The notes: a model not told the origin generated them from the sequence alone. DNA of 14,918 bases from JAHEEL01 sp964581295 (GCA_964581295.1 CAZONX010000045.1:1-14918); one strand, 5' to 3'; shown: positions 1 through 7,029, counted from the stretch's first letter. Program-made: numbers and translations.

Positions 1-385
1 CGATCCAATTGGTCACGATGTTGTCGGCGGCCAGGTCCTGGCCTGAGGCCTTGCCGTCGGCGCCGACGATCTGCCCGTAGGTCTCCACAACGGGTGCCGA
101 GGGCAAGCCGGAAAGGTCGAGGGCATCGACGGCGTCGGAAGGCACGGGAGCGCGGAAGACGAGCACCCCGGCGCCGGGCCCCCCGGTGTTCGTCCCAATC
201 TCCTCACCAAGGACCACTGAGCCGACCTCGGAGTGGGCTTCAGCGACGAGGTCACCACGACCTTCGAGCGAACCGGTCAGGGTCAGTGTTGCAACAACGA
301 AAGCCACACCAAACGTGATCGCGGCGAGCGTAAGGGCGTACCGGCTCCGCTCGAACCAGGCGATCTTGGCGGTTCGACGCAGCAT
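1..385 (-). CDS. ABC transporter permease, FtsX/MacB type (N-terminal part, cut by window edge)
   Basis: About 128 residues of a permease are visible; the rest lies beyond position 1. It begins MLRRTAKIAWFERSRYALTL, with one strongly hydrophobic segment at about residues 16-37, followed by a polar, presumably extracytoplasmic stretch (GSLEGRGDLV..., then Gly/Pro-rich sequence). A single N-terminal helix followed by a large extracellular domain is the layout of MacB/FtsX-type permeases. The ATG lies one base after the TGA of the upstream ATPase, so the two are translationally coupled and should form one exporter. The substrate cannot be read from the sequence; lipoprotein, lipid, peptide or drug export are all known for the family. 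The remaining helices of the fold are outside the window, so the family call leans on the ATPase partner. Confidence 0.85.
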   Translation of the reverse strand, partial: MLRRTAKIAWFERSRYALTLAAITFGVAFVVATLTLTGSLEGRGDLVAEAHSEVGSVVLGEEIGTNTGGPGAGVLVFRAPVPSDAVDALDLSGLPSAPVVETYGQIVGADGKASGQDLAADNIVTNWI

Positions 386-386
386 G

Positions 387-1151
387 TCAGGCGCGCTCAC
401 GAATGACGGACAGCACGTCGTCGACCGTCGGATCGTCTTGTATCCCGGACACGGCGCCGTCGCGAAGGTACACGGCGCGATCGGTGTGGGCGGCGGCTAC
501 CGGGTCGTGGGTGACCATGACAATCGTCTGGCCGAGGTCGTCGACGGCCGTGCGCATGTAGCCGAGTAGGTCGGCGGCCGATTGTGAGTCGAGGGCCCCG
601 GTTGGTTCATCGGCGAACACGACCTGTGGCCTGCTGATCAGCGCACGTGCGACGGCGACGCGCTGCCGCTGCCCGCCGGAGAGCTCGCTCGGCCGATTGG
701 CGAGACGATCCTCGATGCCGAGCACGCGAACCAAATCGAACAGGAATCCTTCGTCAACCGGCACGCCAGCCAGATCGATCGGCAACGTGATGTTCTCTCG
801 GGCGCTGAGCGCCGCCACGAGATGGAACGATTGGAAGACGAAACCCATTTCGGTGCGGCGCAGGATCGCCAGCTCGTTGTCCGACAGCGTCGAGATGTCG
901 GTGTCGCCAAGGTAGGCCGATCCGCTGTCGAGCCGGGTGAGGCCGGAGAGCCCATACAGCAGCGTCGATTTCCCTGAGCCCGACGGCCCCATGACGGCGG
1001 TGAACTGGCCGCGATCGAAGTCGACCGATACCGAGTCGAGAGCGACGACCTCGTTGGTGCCCTCGCCGAACACCTTCCTGGCATCGACGGCCCTCACGGC
1101 TGGCGCGTCGACAAGCGTTTCGATAGCGGCGGGCGATGGAGCGGTGAGCAC
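387..1151 (-). CDS. ABC transporter ATP-binding protein, LolD/MacB type
   Basis: This 254-residue ATPase energises the permease encoded immediately downstream. It has a complete nucleotide-binding domain: Walker A GPSGSGKST at 55-63, Q-loop Gln107 (FVFQSFHL), signature LSGGQ at 157-161, Walker B VVFADE at 177-182 and H-loop His215 (MVTHD). The FVFQSFHL and DEPTGALDS stretches are characteristic of the LolD/MacB/FtsE branch, whose members pair with FtsX-like permeases. The start is GTG, with GAGG about 8 nt upstream. An alternative start nearer the Walker A would remove a non-conserved tail of about 20 residues. The preceding 120 bp contain no clear promoter, so I cannot say whether the pair is transcribed alone or with the genes upstream. 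Confidence 0.95.
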   Translation of the reverse strand: MLTAPSPAAIETLVDAPAVRAVDARKVFGEGTNEVVALDSVSVDFDRGQFTAVMGPSGSGKSTLLYGLSGLTRLDSGSAYLGDTDISTLSDNELAILRRTEMGFVFQSFHLVAALSARENITLPIDLAGVPVDEGFLFDLVRVLGIEDRLANRPSELSGGQRQRVAVARALISRPQVVFADEPTGALDSQSAADLLGYMRTAVDDLGQTIVMVTHDPVAAAHTDRAVYLRDGAVSGIQDDPTVDDVLSVIRERA

Positions 1152-1272
1152 GATGGAACCTCGGGTTGGCGTTGATGATGTGGGCCGACAATCGCTATTC
1201 GGTGCTAACTGAGATCTGGATGACGAATCGGTGCTTCACCGGGTCAAGATCGGTGAGAACCAGCAACCGTGA

Positions 1273-1791
1273 TCAGCGGACTGGCAACCCGGTGGCGTCG
1301 TGGTCTTCCGGTCGCGCCTTGGAGATATCGTTACACGCTTCGCAGACAGACTCCGGCACGAGCCCGATTGCCATGAGGACCGCGAAGATTCGGCAGCCGA
1401 TGCAGAAGGCGAAGACCGACTCGAGCGTCGCTGCAAAGGCGATGGCACCCACGAGCACCACGGCAACCGTGCCGAACCCCGCGAAGTGGGCGACAACGGC
1501 GCCGATTGAGAGCACAGCACCGATCCCCTGGGCGAAGCGCTTCGGTGGTCCCGGGACCGGCTTTCGGGGGATCGACAGCTGCGGCACGATGACTCGATTG
1601 GCGAGTTGGGCGAGCGGGGAGTACGTCGAACCAGCGAGCACGCGAGCCAGGAAGCCGTATGTCAGAAGCGCCAGCACGGCACCTCTGCCGGTCATCAGGT
1701 ACGCGACCGCAAGCACCACTACCCCGCCGGCGATCAACCGTGCAGCGTTCTCGTTGACGACGTCGGGGTATCGAAGGTGGTCGCGGACCAT
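1273..1791 (-). CDS. DUF4395 family membrane protein
   Basis: This is a 172-residue multi-pass membrane protein. Hydrophobic segments lie at about 19-33, 37-51, 88-104 and 107-126. Two cysteine pairs, Cys130-x-x-Cys133 (FCIGC) after the last helix and Cys150-x-x-Cys153 (CEAC) in the tail, match the DUF4395 family, which ends with such a motif. The biochemical function is unknown; in other actinobacteria these genes often sit near thioredoxin or sulfurtransferase genes, which I do not see here. The ATG at 1791 is chosen because the family begins shortly before a P-x-x-VNE-x-A-A-R-like segment, found here as YPDVVNENAARL. The frame stays open upstream to the preceding ATPase gene but has no ATG, GTG or TTG there. 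The Shine-Dalgarno is weak. It lies 125 bp downstream of the ModF-like ATPase gene on the same strand and could be co-transcribed. Confidence 0.88.
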   Translation of the reverse strand: MVRDHLRYPDVVNENAARLIAGGVVVLAVAYLMTGRGAVLALLTYGFLARVLAGSTYSPLAQLANRVIVPQLSIPRKPVPGPPKRFAQGIGAVLSIGAVVAHFAGFGTVAVVLVGAIAFAATLESVFAFCIGCRIFAVLMAIGLVPESVCEACNDISKARPEDHDATGLPVR

Positions 1792-1916
1792 GCGGTACCA
1801 ACCCGAAGTTGGGTTCGGAAATTCCGGCGCAGACGAACTCGACGCGTTCTGTGGGCTCAGGACGTCAAATAGGACGTCGCGAACCCTGGGTACGCGGATT
1901 TGGGGCTCGGAGTTCT

Positions 1917-2795
1917 TCAGACCGCCAGGCGGGCGGAGTAGCGGTCTCCGATTCGTTCAACGGTGAGGTCCTCCTCGTAGCACGCCGAAAGCGAAGCGGC
2001 AGACAACACCCGATCGATCGGCCCGGCCGCGATCAGTCGCCCGCGCGACATCATGGCGATATGCCCGAAGCCCGGGGGAATCTCCTCGACGTGATGGGTC
2101 ACGAGCACCGCGGCCGGACTCTGTGGTTCGGCAGCCAAGTCGGCGAGCGACGCCACCAGGCGCTCTCGCGCCCCAAGATCGAGTCCGGTCATCGCTTCAT
2201 CGAGCAGCAGCAGCTCCGGGCGCGTCATCAGACTCCGAGCGATGAACACCCGCTGCTTCTCTCCGGTCGACAGCGTGCCGTAGCGTCGGTCCGCCAGATG
2301 GTCGGCGCCGAGCCGACCGAGCAGCTCGTGGGCGAACTCCCAATCTCGCTCGTCGTAGTCGTGCCAACGGCTGTCGACGAACGATGCATGCTTTCCGGTG
2401 ACGACGATCTCGACGGCCGGTAGGCGATCCCGGATCATCCGAGCCGGCCCCGCCCCGACGTAGCCGACGCGTTCGCGCAGGAGGCGAACGTCAACCTTTC
2501 CGTGGGTCTGGCCGAGCAAACGCACGGTGCCGCTGGTGGGTCCGAGATACGTCGAAGCGACTTGCAACATCGTGGTCTTTCCTGCACCGTTTGGCCCCAG
2601 AACGACCCAGCGTTCGTGGCGGTGCACCGTCCAATCGACATCGTCGATCAGCGCGCGCCCGTCGCGCACCACCGATACACCCTCGAGGCCGAGAACTTCG
2701 GATCGGTCGTCGAGTTGGGGTTGGGGCACGAAACCGTCCTGCTCTTCGGTCCGGATTGCGGGTGCCGAGATAGTAGGCCCGCGTCGTCGACCCAC
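1917..2795 (-). CDS. Orphan ABC ATPase, ModF-like (COG1119 type)
   Basis: This 292-residue single-domain ABC ATPase has Walker A GPNGAGKTT (67-75), signature LSTGEKQ (175-181), Walker B LLLLDE (195-200), D-loop TGLD and H-loop THH (233-235). The sequence after the H-loop (THHVEEIPPGF) and the absence of a Q-loop glutamine (GYVGAGPARM at 111-120) resemble ModF-type proteins, in which the usual Gln is also replaced. ModF itself is linked to molybdate uptake, but many relatives have no known role. There is no permease or binding protein nearby, so transport is unproven. The GTG start has GAGAGGG about 7 nt upstream. A second GTG at codon 23 lies nearer the conserved domain and is a fallback start. 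The gene diverges from the small acidic protein at 2871. Confidence 0.92.
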   Translation of the reverse strand: MGRRRGPTISAPAIRTEEQDGFVPQPQLDDRSEVLGLEGVSVVRDGRALIDDVDWTVHRHERWVVLGPNGAGKTTMLQVASTYLGPTSGTVRLLGQTHGKVDVRLLRERVGYVGAGPARMIRDRLPAVEIVVTGKHASFVDSRWHDYDERDWEFAHELLGRLGADHLADRRYGTLSTGEKQRVFIARSLMTRPELLLLDEAMTGLDLGARERLVASLADLAAEPQSPAAVLVTHHVEEIPPGFGHIAMMSRGRLIAAGPIDRVLSAASLSACYEEDLTVERIGDRYSARLAV

Positions 2796-2856
2796 CGCCC
2801 GTCCCTCTCACAGGCGGTATCGTGCTTCGAACAGTGCCAGCACACGTGGCATCACC

Positions 2857-2863
2857 GAGGAGG
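2857..2863 (+). promoter_or_regulatory. Strong Shine-Dalgarno, decides the start of the acidic protein
   Basis: GAGGAGG sits 7 nt before the ATG at 2871. The same frame is open for more than 350 bases further upstream, antisense to the ABC ATPase, so this site is what fixes the true start at 2871. Confidence 0.85.
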
Positions 2864-2870
2864 ACCGCGC

Positions 2871-3278
2871 ATGGCCGAGAAGAAGAGCTGGATGGACACG
2901 CTCTCCGAGGGCGTTGACAAGGCTACGAAGGCTGCCACGCAGGCATGGGACGGCACAGCCGATGCGCGCAAGGACGCGTGGGACAAGACCAAGGCGGCCG
3001 TCAACAGCGCATCGGACGCCCTCGACGCCGGAGTCGAGAATGCGAAGACCGCCTATCACGAGGGCGCATCCGACGATGACTCCGCCGCCGAGACAGCGGA
3101 CGAAGCCACAGATGTGGTCGTAGCCGAAATCGACACCGACGATCTCGATCCGGTCGAGGCAAGTGAAGGCAACGAGTCACCGGATTCGATAGACGAGATC
3201 GAGGTCGACGTTGAGGTCGATCCCGATCTGGAAGCATCCATCGATGACCTCAAGGATGACCTCGACGACGAGAGCTGA
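2871..3278 (+). CDS. Small acidic protein with amphipathic-helix N-terminus, function unknown
   Basis: I do not recognise a named family for this 135-residue protein. Residues 5-62 form Lys/Ala/Asp/Trp-rich repeats (DKATKAATQAW, ARKDAWDKTKAAV, ASDALDAGVENAKTA) with the 11-residue periodicity of LEA-like or apolipoprotein-like amphipathic helices. Residues 66-135 are very acidic (many Asp, Glu and Ser), carry no hydrophobic segment, and are probably disordered. There is no signal peptide, cysteine or catalytic motif. It is likely soluble or peripherally membrane-attached; a stress-protection, surface-binding or scaffold role would fit the composition but is only inference. It has a strong Shine-Dalgarno, its own divergent upstream region of about 75 bp, and converges on the Septum_form gene, so it appears to be a single-gene unit. 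Confidence 0.85.
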   Translation: MAEKKSWMDTLSEGVDKATKAATQAWDGTADARKDAWDKTKAAVNSASDALDAGVENAKTAYHEGASDDDSAAETADEATDVVVAEIDTDDLDPVEASEGNESPDSIDEIEVDVEVDPDLEASIDDLKDDLDDES

Positions 3279-3404
3279 CCTCACCCGCCCTGGACCGCAC
3301 GAGCTACACGTAGACGTTTCGACGGCCGCACGTGGTCGGTTGCAGGAGTGGACACCAAGTCTCCCCGGCGCTCGACGCTCAGCCGCCACGCCTGCGACAG
3401 ACAG

Positions 3405-4454
3405 CTAGGTTCGTTCGCCCCAGTCGCGCGCTGAGCCGAGCGCCGGCCGCACCTCATAGTCGTCGTCGACCAGCACCACGGTGCAAAGGCCGACCCGATC
3501 GCCTTCCTCCCACCCGGCCTCGGTCGGCTGGATCACTTCGATCCAGTAGCGGGAGTTCTCGTATGGCTCACCGACATACTCAGGGAAATCCTCTTCGCAG
3601 CGGGCGTTGATCCATTCGTTCAGCGGATCGGCGCCGGGGAAATCGGAATCGAAGACGTCGATGTCGACCGTTGCGTAGAGCTCTGAGCTGTGCAGTTCGG
3701 AACAGTCCACGATCGGCACCGTGTAGATCTCGGTGGCGCCTCCAGATTCGAAGCAGTCCCCGATGGCGACGTCATCAATCGCCTCCCGGCCGTCGAAGAC
3801 CGAAGCGAAGAACCCGATGCTCACGAACGCGAAGACGGCCAGGAAGATCGCCGGCTTGATCCACGCCGTGGTCATCCCACTCTTCTGGGTCGGCGGCGGC
3901 CGAGACTGCCACGCCTCGCTCGGCGTCGACCAGAAATCGCGCTCGCCCGCGGGCGGTGGCGGCGTTTGGAGTGGCCGCTGGTCCATGTCGGGCTGTGCGC
4001 CTTGCTGGTCTTGCTGGATCGCCAGCAGGCGGATGCGTTCGGCGAGCGGACTCGATGCGTCGGCCGCTTCGGCGGGATCGGCCGCAACAGCTGACTCGCG
4101 TTCTCGGTGTGATGGCTGGTCATCATCGACGGCCCAACCGGGCAGCGAACCCATAGCGGCTCGAGTATCAGCCGGGCGGTCATCGTCCGTCGCCGCGACC
4201 GGCGACTCGACCACCGATTCCGGTTGCGGATTGGACTTCGCCTGCTCCTCGGCCAACGCCTCCGCGATGTCGACCGCAGACAGTTCGTCGGCATCGAACT
4301 CGTCCGAGACGTGGTCGGCGCCGTCGATCCCGTATCGATCCTCGTCGGGTGATTGCACATAGTCGTCCGAGTAGAGATCGCCATCGAGAACTCGCTGGCG
4401 GGCTTCGCGCAGCAGGTCATCGCTCGACGACGATCTGCCTCGATCTCTGGTCAT
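3405..4454 (-). CDS. Single-pass membrane protein with extracytoplasmic Septum_form-like domain
   Basis: The protein has 349 residues. Residues 1-195 are low-complexity, acidic and Pro/Gln-rich and probably cytoplasmic and disordered. One transmembrane helix lies at about 198-219 (WIKPAIFLAVFAFVSIGFF). The outer domain, about 225-335, contains the pattern IGDCF then VDCSELHSSELYA, with Cys234, Cys251, Cys286 and Cys324. The C-x-E-x-H-x-x-E element and the paired cysteines are typical of the actinobacterial septum formation domain (Septum_form), found in many envelope proteins of unclear role. Two disulfides are likely. The ATG at 4454 is preceded by GGAGAGG; the frame remains open upstream, but there it overlaps the next gene and loses coding character. 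It ends in TAG, the only intact gene here to do so. No terminator is evident in the 126 bp separating it from the convergent acidic-protein gene. Confidence 0.85.
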   Translation of the reverse strand: MTRDRGRSSSSDDLLREARQRVLDGDLYSDDYVQSPDEDRYGIDGADHVSDEFDADELSAVDIAEALAEEQAKSNPQPESVVESPVAATDDDRPADTRAAMGSLPGWAVDDDQPSHRERESAVAADPAEAADASSPLAERIRLLAIQQDQQGAQPDMDQRPLQTPPPPAGERDFWSTPSEAWQSRPPPTQKSGMTTAWIKPAIFLAVFAFVSIGFFASVFDGREAIDDVAIGDCFESGGATEIYTVPIVDCSELHSSELYATVDIDVFDSDFPGADPLNEWINARCEEDFPEYVGEPYENSRYWIEVIQPTEAGWEEGDRVGLCTVVLVDDDYEVRPALGSARDWGERT

Positions 4455-4579
4455 TGCCTCTCCCACAACGGCTACCCATGTATCGGCACCCGAAGGCAGC
4501 GACCAAAACGACAATCGCGAGAATCGCGCCGACAGAGATACCCGTCCCCCTGGTGCGAGCAGATCGGCCGCCGCGCGGG

Positions 4580-5197
4580 TCAGCTCAGTCCAGTGACCCA
4601 GACCGGATAGCCGAAGCTCGATGCCGCGGTGAACGACAGGTCGTCCGGCATGGGTGTGTCGGTCTGCAACGCGTCCAGCCCCGCTTCGAATCCAACGTCG
4701 CGCAATTCCGGGTCGCCGTAGGTCTCGAGACAGAGCGTCCATGCATGGTCGTCGCCGGCCGTGACAGCAGCGAGCTCGATCTCGCACCCGGCGTCGGCCG
4801 AGTGTGGTGCCGAGGCTGCGTAGCGTCGGTTGATGATGTCTTTGTCGACCGCGAAGCGACGCACGGCGGGCGTGCCCGCCTCACGGTCGCGCGGCGTGAT
4901 GACCTTGAGCCAGTCTTCGACGTCACCAGCCATGCCTGGAGCGAGGTCGTCGATCGCGGTTCGCGAGATCAGAAACTTCGCTTCGATCATCTCGGAGTTT
5001 CTTCGCTTCACACCGACACCGTCTCGGGCGAAACCCACGTCGTACCAGTCGACGCGGCGTTCCCGCTCGATGTTGGTCGCTCCGTCCGTGAACCATGAGA
5101 GCACGTCGGACGGCAGGGGGCCGGAGATGAACCACCGGACCTCGCGGGTCACGAGGCCATCGAGCGCGGACAGAACGAGAACGGTCACCCGGCACAC
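4580..5197 (-). CDS. Hypothetical protein, CYTH-like
   Basis: This protein is 205 residues long from the GTG at 5197; GTG codons 3 and 15 codons later are also possible starts, and none has a good Shine-Dalgarno. I do not recognise it firmly. Charged residues are spaced along alternating strand-like segments: REVRWF near the N-terminus, RRVDWY, GVKRR, IEAKFLI, VDKDIINRRY, CEIELAAV and a C-terminal SFGYPVWV. Such pairs (E-x-R, K-x-R, E-x-K, E-x-E) are reminiscent of the CYTH/triphosphate-tunnel fold, where they line a channel binding triphosphate and metal. That assignment is a pattern-level inference and lacks the canonical ExExK. There is no membrane segment or signal peptide. The gene sits between the broken membrane-protein gene and the Septum_form gene on the same strand, 125 bp from the latter. 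Confidence 0.75.
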   Translation of the reverse strand: MCRVTVLVLSALDGLVTREVRWFISGPLPSDVLSWFTDGATNIERERRVDWYDVGFARDGVGVKRRNSEMIEAKFLISRTAIDDLAPGMAGDVEDWLKVITPRDREAGTPAVRRFAVDKDIINRRYAASAPHSADAGCEIELAAVTAGDDHAWTLCLETYGDPELRDVGFEAGLDALQTDTPMPDDLSFTAASSFGYPVWVTGLS

Positions 5198-5243
5198 CGT
5201 ACCGAACGTCGCTCAACCAGATCCCGGCTCCCCCGACGGCCGA

Positions 5244-5665
5244 TCACCGGCCAACGAGGTAGCCGGCAGACACCAATCCGATCGCCACGCCGGCGACATC
5301 GGGGCGACGTACGCGTAGCGCTCCCCTCGAGCGAGCGCCCAGCCGAGCGGGTTGATTGAGGTGTACTGCACTGCCCCTATTCCGACGGCCGCAACCACGG
5401 ATCCCTATCGAACGTCAGCCAGCAGCCCGGCAGCACCGATGAAGAGGAGCAGCGCCGTTGAGTACTCGGCGATCCAGTGCGGCACGAGCAGGTATCCGCC
5501 GTCGGGCTCCCGGGCGCCGAGGAGTCCCCGCGAGCGATCAATCTGGTCACCGACGAATATGTCGCGCGTCCACACGCCGGAGATCGCGACACCCATCACG
5601 ATCATCAGAATCGGGACAACCAAATCCAGAAGCGACTCCTCGCGCCGGCGGATCATCAGCACCAC
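5244..5665 (-). pseudogene. Interrupted four-helix membrane protein gene (amber codon plus probable -1 frameshift)
   Basis: One protein appears to be spread over two frames. The first part (5405-5665) has helix LLDLVVPILMIVMGVAISG, a polar loop ending LLVPH, and helix WIAEYSTALLLFIGAAGLL. It then meets TAG at 5405-5407. The same frame continues with SVVAAVGIGAVQYTSINPLG, a clear third helix, into ERYAYVAP. At the G-run 5301-5304 (a C-run on the coding strand) the frame degenerates, but the adjacent frame supplies DVAGVAIGLVSAGYLVGR, an obvious fourth helix, ending TGA at 5244-5246. Restoring one base and one sense codon gives a coherent four-helix protein of about 140 residues. The start is uncertain (GTG 5665 or ATG 5656), and coding-like sequence continues upstream to a TGA at 5774 without a start codon. 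It is either a decaying gene or carries sequencing errors. Confidence 0.7.
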
Positions 5666-5822
5666 GAGCTCAATCCCATTGTCGCGGATGGTCGGTGTCC
5701 CGGGCGTGGCGGTCGATGCCTCGCTCTCGGTCGACGTTTGCTCCGTAGCCTGCGGCGTTCGCCGCTGTATCGATCAGGCGCTGCTGGGCACAACGTATCC
5801 GCTCCCCTGGCGGATCACGCCA

Positions 5823-6521
5823 TCAGGAGCGAACAAAGGCCTCCGGCGAGAGCTCTCGAGCACCGCTCTCGATGCCGTCGACGATGACATCGGCGACGAA
5901 GCCGGGATCGAGTCCGGTTGGCATCGCCGGGGCCGCCCCTGCAATCGGACGCTGTGCCAGGCCGGTCTCGGTGTGTGGTGGGCGGGCGTCAAGCACCGTG
6001 ATCCGCTGCCGTCGAAGCTCGCGCCCAAGTGCCAGCGTCGCCGCACTCAAGCCGGCCTTCACCGCCGAGTAGGCAGCCATTCCGGCGGTCGGTTGCTCCG
6101 CGACGACGCCGCTGATATTGACGACGAATCCGCCGCTCAGATGCGGAATCGCTGTCCGGATCACGCGAAGCGGGCCGACCAGATCGGTGGCAACCAGTTC
6201 GTCGAGTTCCGCGTCGCCCAGATCCTCGAGTGGCCCAAACGCAACGACACCCGCAGCGTTCACGACTCCGTCCAGCCCTCCAAGGCCGGCGACCGCGGTT
6301 TCGACGACGTGCTCGGCGTGGGCCGGCTGCTGGAGGTCGAACTCAACCGACGGCACATCGGGTCCAAGGCCCGTAGCTTGAGCCTGGAGCCGCTCGCGGT
6401 CGCGACCGGCAAGCATCACGACTCCACCGCGTTTACGCAGTCGTGCGGCAATCAGGCCCCCCAGCACGCCCGAGCCCCCGAGCACAAGCGTGCGGCTTCC
6501 ATCGAGGGTTCGTTGTGTCAT
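5823..6521 (-). CDS. Short-chain dehydrogenase/reductase (SDR)
   Basis: This 232-residue Rossmann-fold oxidoreductase presumably uses NAD(P)H on an unknown alcohol or ketone. The nucleotide-binding glycine motif GGSGVLGG spans 15-22, followed by AGRDRERL (38-45), where the Arg residues suggest NADP preference. NAAG is at 88-91. The catalytic Ser137 is in NISG, and Tyr151-x-x-x-Lys155 is in the YSAVK segment. The Asn of the classical Asn-Ser-Tyr-Lys tetrad appears replaced by Asp113 (ATDLVGP), which occurs in some SDRs. It is slightly short at the C-terminus compared with the usual 250 residues. ATG 6521 has no good Shine-Dalgarno. It is transcribed away from the small membrane pair; the shared 92 bp contain the inverted repeat at 6566-6586. 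Confidence 0.93.
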   Translation of the reverse strand: MTQRTLDGSRTLVLGGSGVLGGLIAARLRKRGGVVMLAGRDRERLQAQATGLGPDVPSVEFDLQQPAHAEHVVETAVAGLGGLDGVVNAAGVVAFGPLEDLGDAELDELVATDLVGPLRVIRTAIPHLSGGFVVNISGVVAEQPTAGMAAYSAVKAGLSAATLALGRELRRQRITVLDARPPHTETGLAQRPIAGAAPAMPTGLDPGFVADVIVDGIESGARELSPEAFVRS

Positions 6522-6565
6522 GCGTTCTTGATAGTGGCCGCCGCCCTCCTAGCGGTAGTTCATCC

Positions 6566-6586
6566 TTCGAGGGCTTCTGCCTCGAA
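6566..6586. repeat. Perfect 7-bp inverted repeat in the divergent intergenic region
   Basis: TTCGAGG at 6566-6572 and CCTCGAA at 6580-6586 are exact reverse complements separated by 7 nt. The element lies between the SDR start (6521) and the membrane pair (6614), just upstream of the latter's GGAG. It could be an operator for a dimeric repressor or a 5' leader hairpin. It does not match an actinobacterial LexA box. Confidence 0.6.
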
Positions 6587-6613
6587 TGAAAGGAAAGGAG
6601 AAATCAACCAGCC

Positions 6614-6847
6614 ATGAACCCGTCATCACCCTCCGCATCAACCGAACAGTCAAGCCTGTGGAGTCGCATCACACCGTTCCACAAGGCGAAACTGGTGTTC
6701 CTTCTCGTTGCGTTGTTCTCGTTCTTCCTCTCCGTCACGCTCTGGTTCCTCGTGGACAAAGAGATGGGCCTCTTCGTCGGCCTGTGGGTCCCAAGCCTTT
6801 TGTCGCTGGGTGCTCTCGTGCTCGTCGGAGAGGACGACGCATCATGA
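6614..6847 (+). CDS. Small two-helix membrane protein, function unknown
   Basis: The protein has 77 residues with a Ser-rich N-terminus (about 1-20) and two hydrophobic segments at about 27-47 (LVFLLVALFSFFLSVTLWFL) and 52-71 (GLFVGLWVPSLLSLGALVLV), linked by the short charged turn VDKEM. It ends in an acidic tail (GEDDAS). Both termini are probably on the same side of the membrane. I cannot name the family. The ATG is 13 nt after the AGGAG at 6596-6600, a slightly long spacing, but no closer in-frame start exists. Its stop overlaps the next start (ATGA at 6844-6847), so the two proteins are translationally coupled and probably made in equal amounts, as for subunits of one complex. Confidence 0.85.
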   Translation: MNPSSPSASTEQSSLWSRITPFHKAKLVFLLVALFSFFLSVTLWFLVDKEMGLFVGLWVPSLLSLGALVLVGEDDAS

Positions 6848-7029
6848 GCGAGGGCCTCCTCTTCGGGCTCGGGTCCGTCTTGTTCATCTTTGTGAGCGCT
6901 GCAATTCTCATGTTTGGCTACGCGAGATTCCAAGCCACCTACCTTCGGGACCAGATCTCGGGGGATGACGCGCTCAAGGCGTCTCCAGAAACGGTCGCTA
7001 GTGCCGTGGCCAACGGTGACGGCGCCTGA
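6844..7029 (+). CDS. Small single-helix membrane protein, partner of the upstream gene
   Basis: This 61-residue protein is MSEGLLFGLGSVLFIF at the N-terminus, with one transmembrane helix at about residues 5-26 and then a polar tail (YARFQATYLRDQ, then GDDALKASPETVASAV) that is probably a cytoplasmic helix. It starts at the ATG of the ATGA overlap with the upstream gene, so it depends on coupled translation. The longer in-frame extension upstream runs through the other gene and is not protein-like. No known family is recognised; the one-helix plus two-helix arrangement resembles accessory subunits of membrane complexes, but no large subunit is nearby. It converges with the renalase-like gene, with only 21 bp between the stops and no visible terminator. 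Confidence 0.82.
   Translation: MSEGLLFGLGSVLFIFVSAAILMFGYARFQATYLRDQISGDDALKASPETVASAVANGDGA

Noticed and set aside
1792..1916. N-terminal extension of the DUF4395 protein up to the ModF-like stop
   Set aside because: The frame is open, but has no standard start codon and the sequence before ATG 1791 lies outside the family's conserved region.
2816..2850. Possible SOS/LexA-type operator near TTCGAACA in the divergent region
   Set aside because: Only one half-site resembles the actinobacterial LexA consensus; the second half does not match.
3279..3404. Possible bidirectional terminator between convergent genes
   Set aside because: Only CACGT...ACGTG with a long loop can pair; no stable stem followed by a T-run on either strand.
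4417..4584. Minus-strand frame containing a hydrophobic helix (GTGISVGAILAIVVLVAAFG) between the CYTH-like and Septum_form genes
   Set aside because: It has no ATG, GTG or TTG before the helix, starts right after a stop and overlaps the next gene's beginning; too little to call a gene.
5352..6617. A 421-codon open frame on the plus strand across the SDR gene
   Set aside because: Low-complexity Arg/Ser-rich product, antisense to a complete SDR with all motifs; an artefact of GC-rich codon use.
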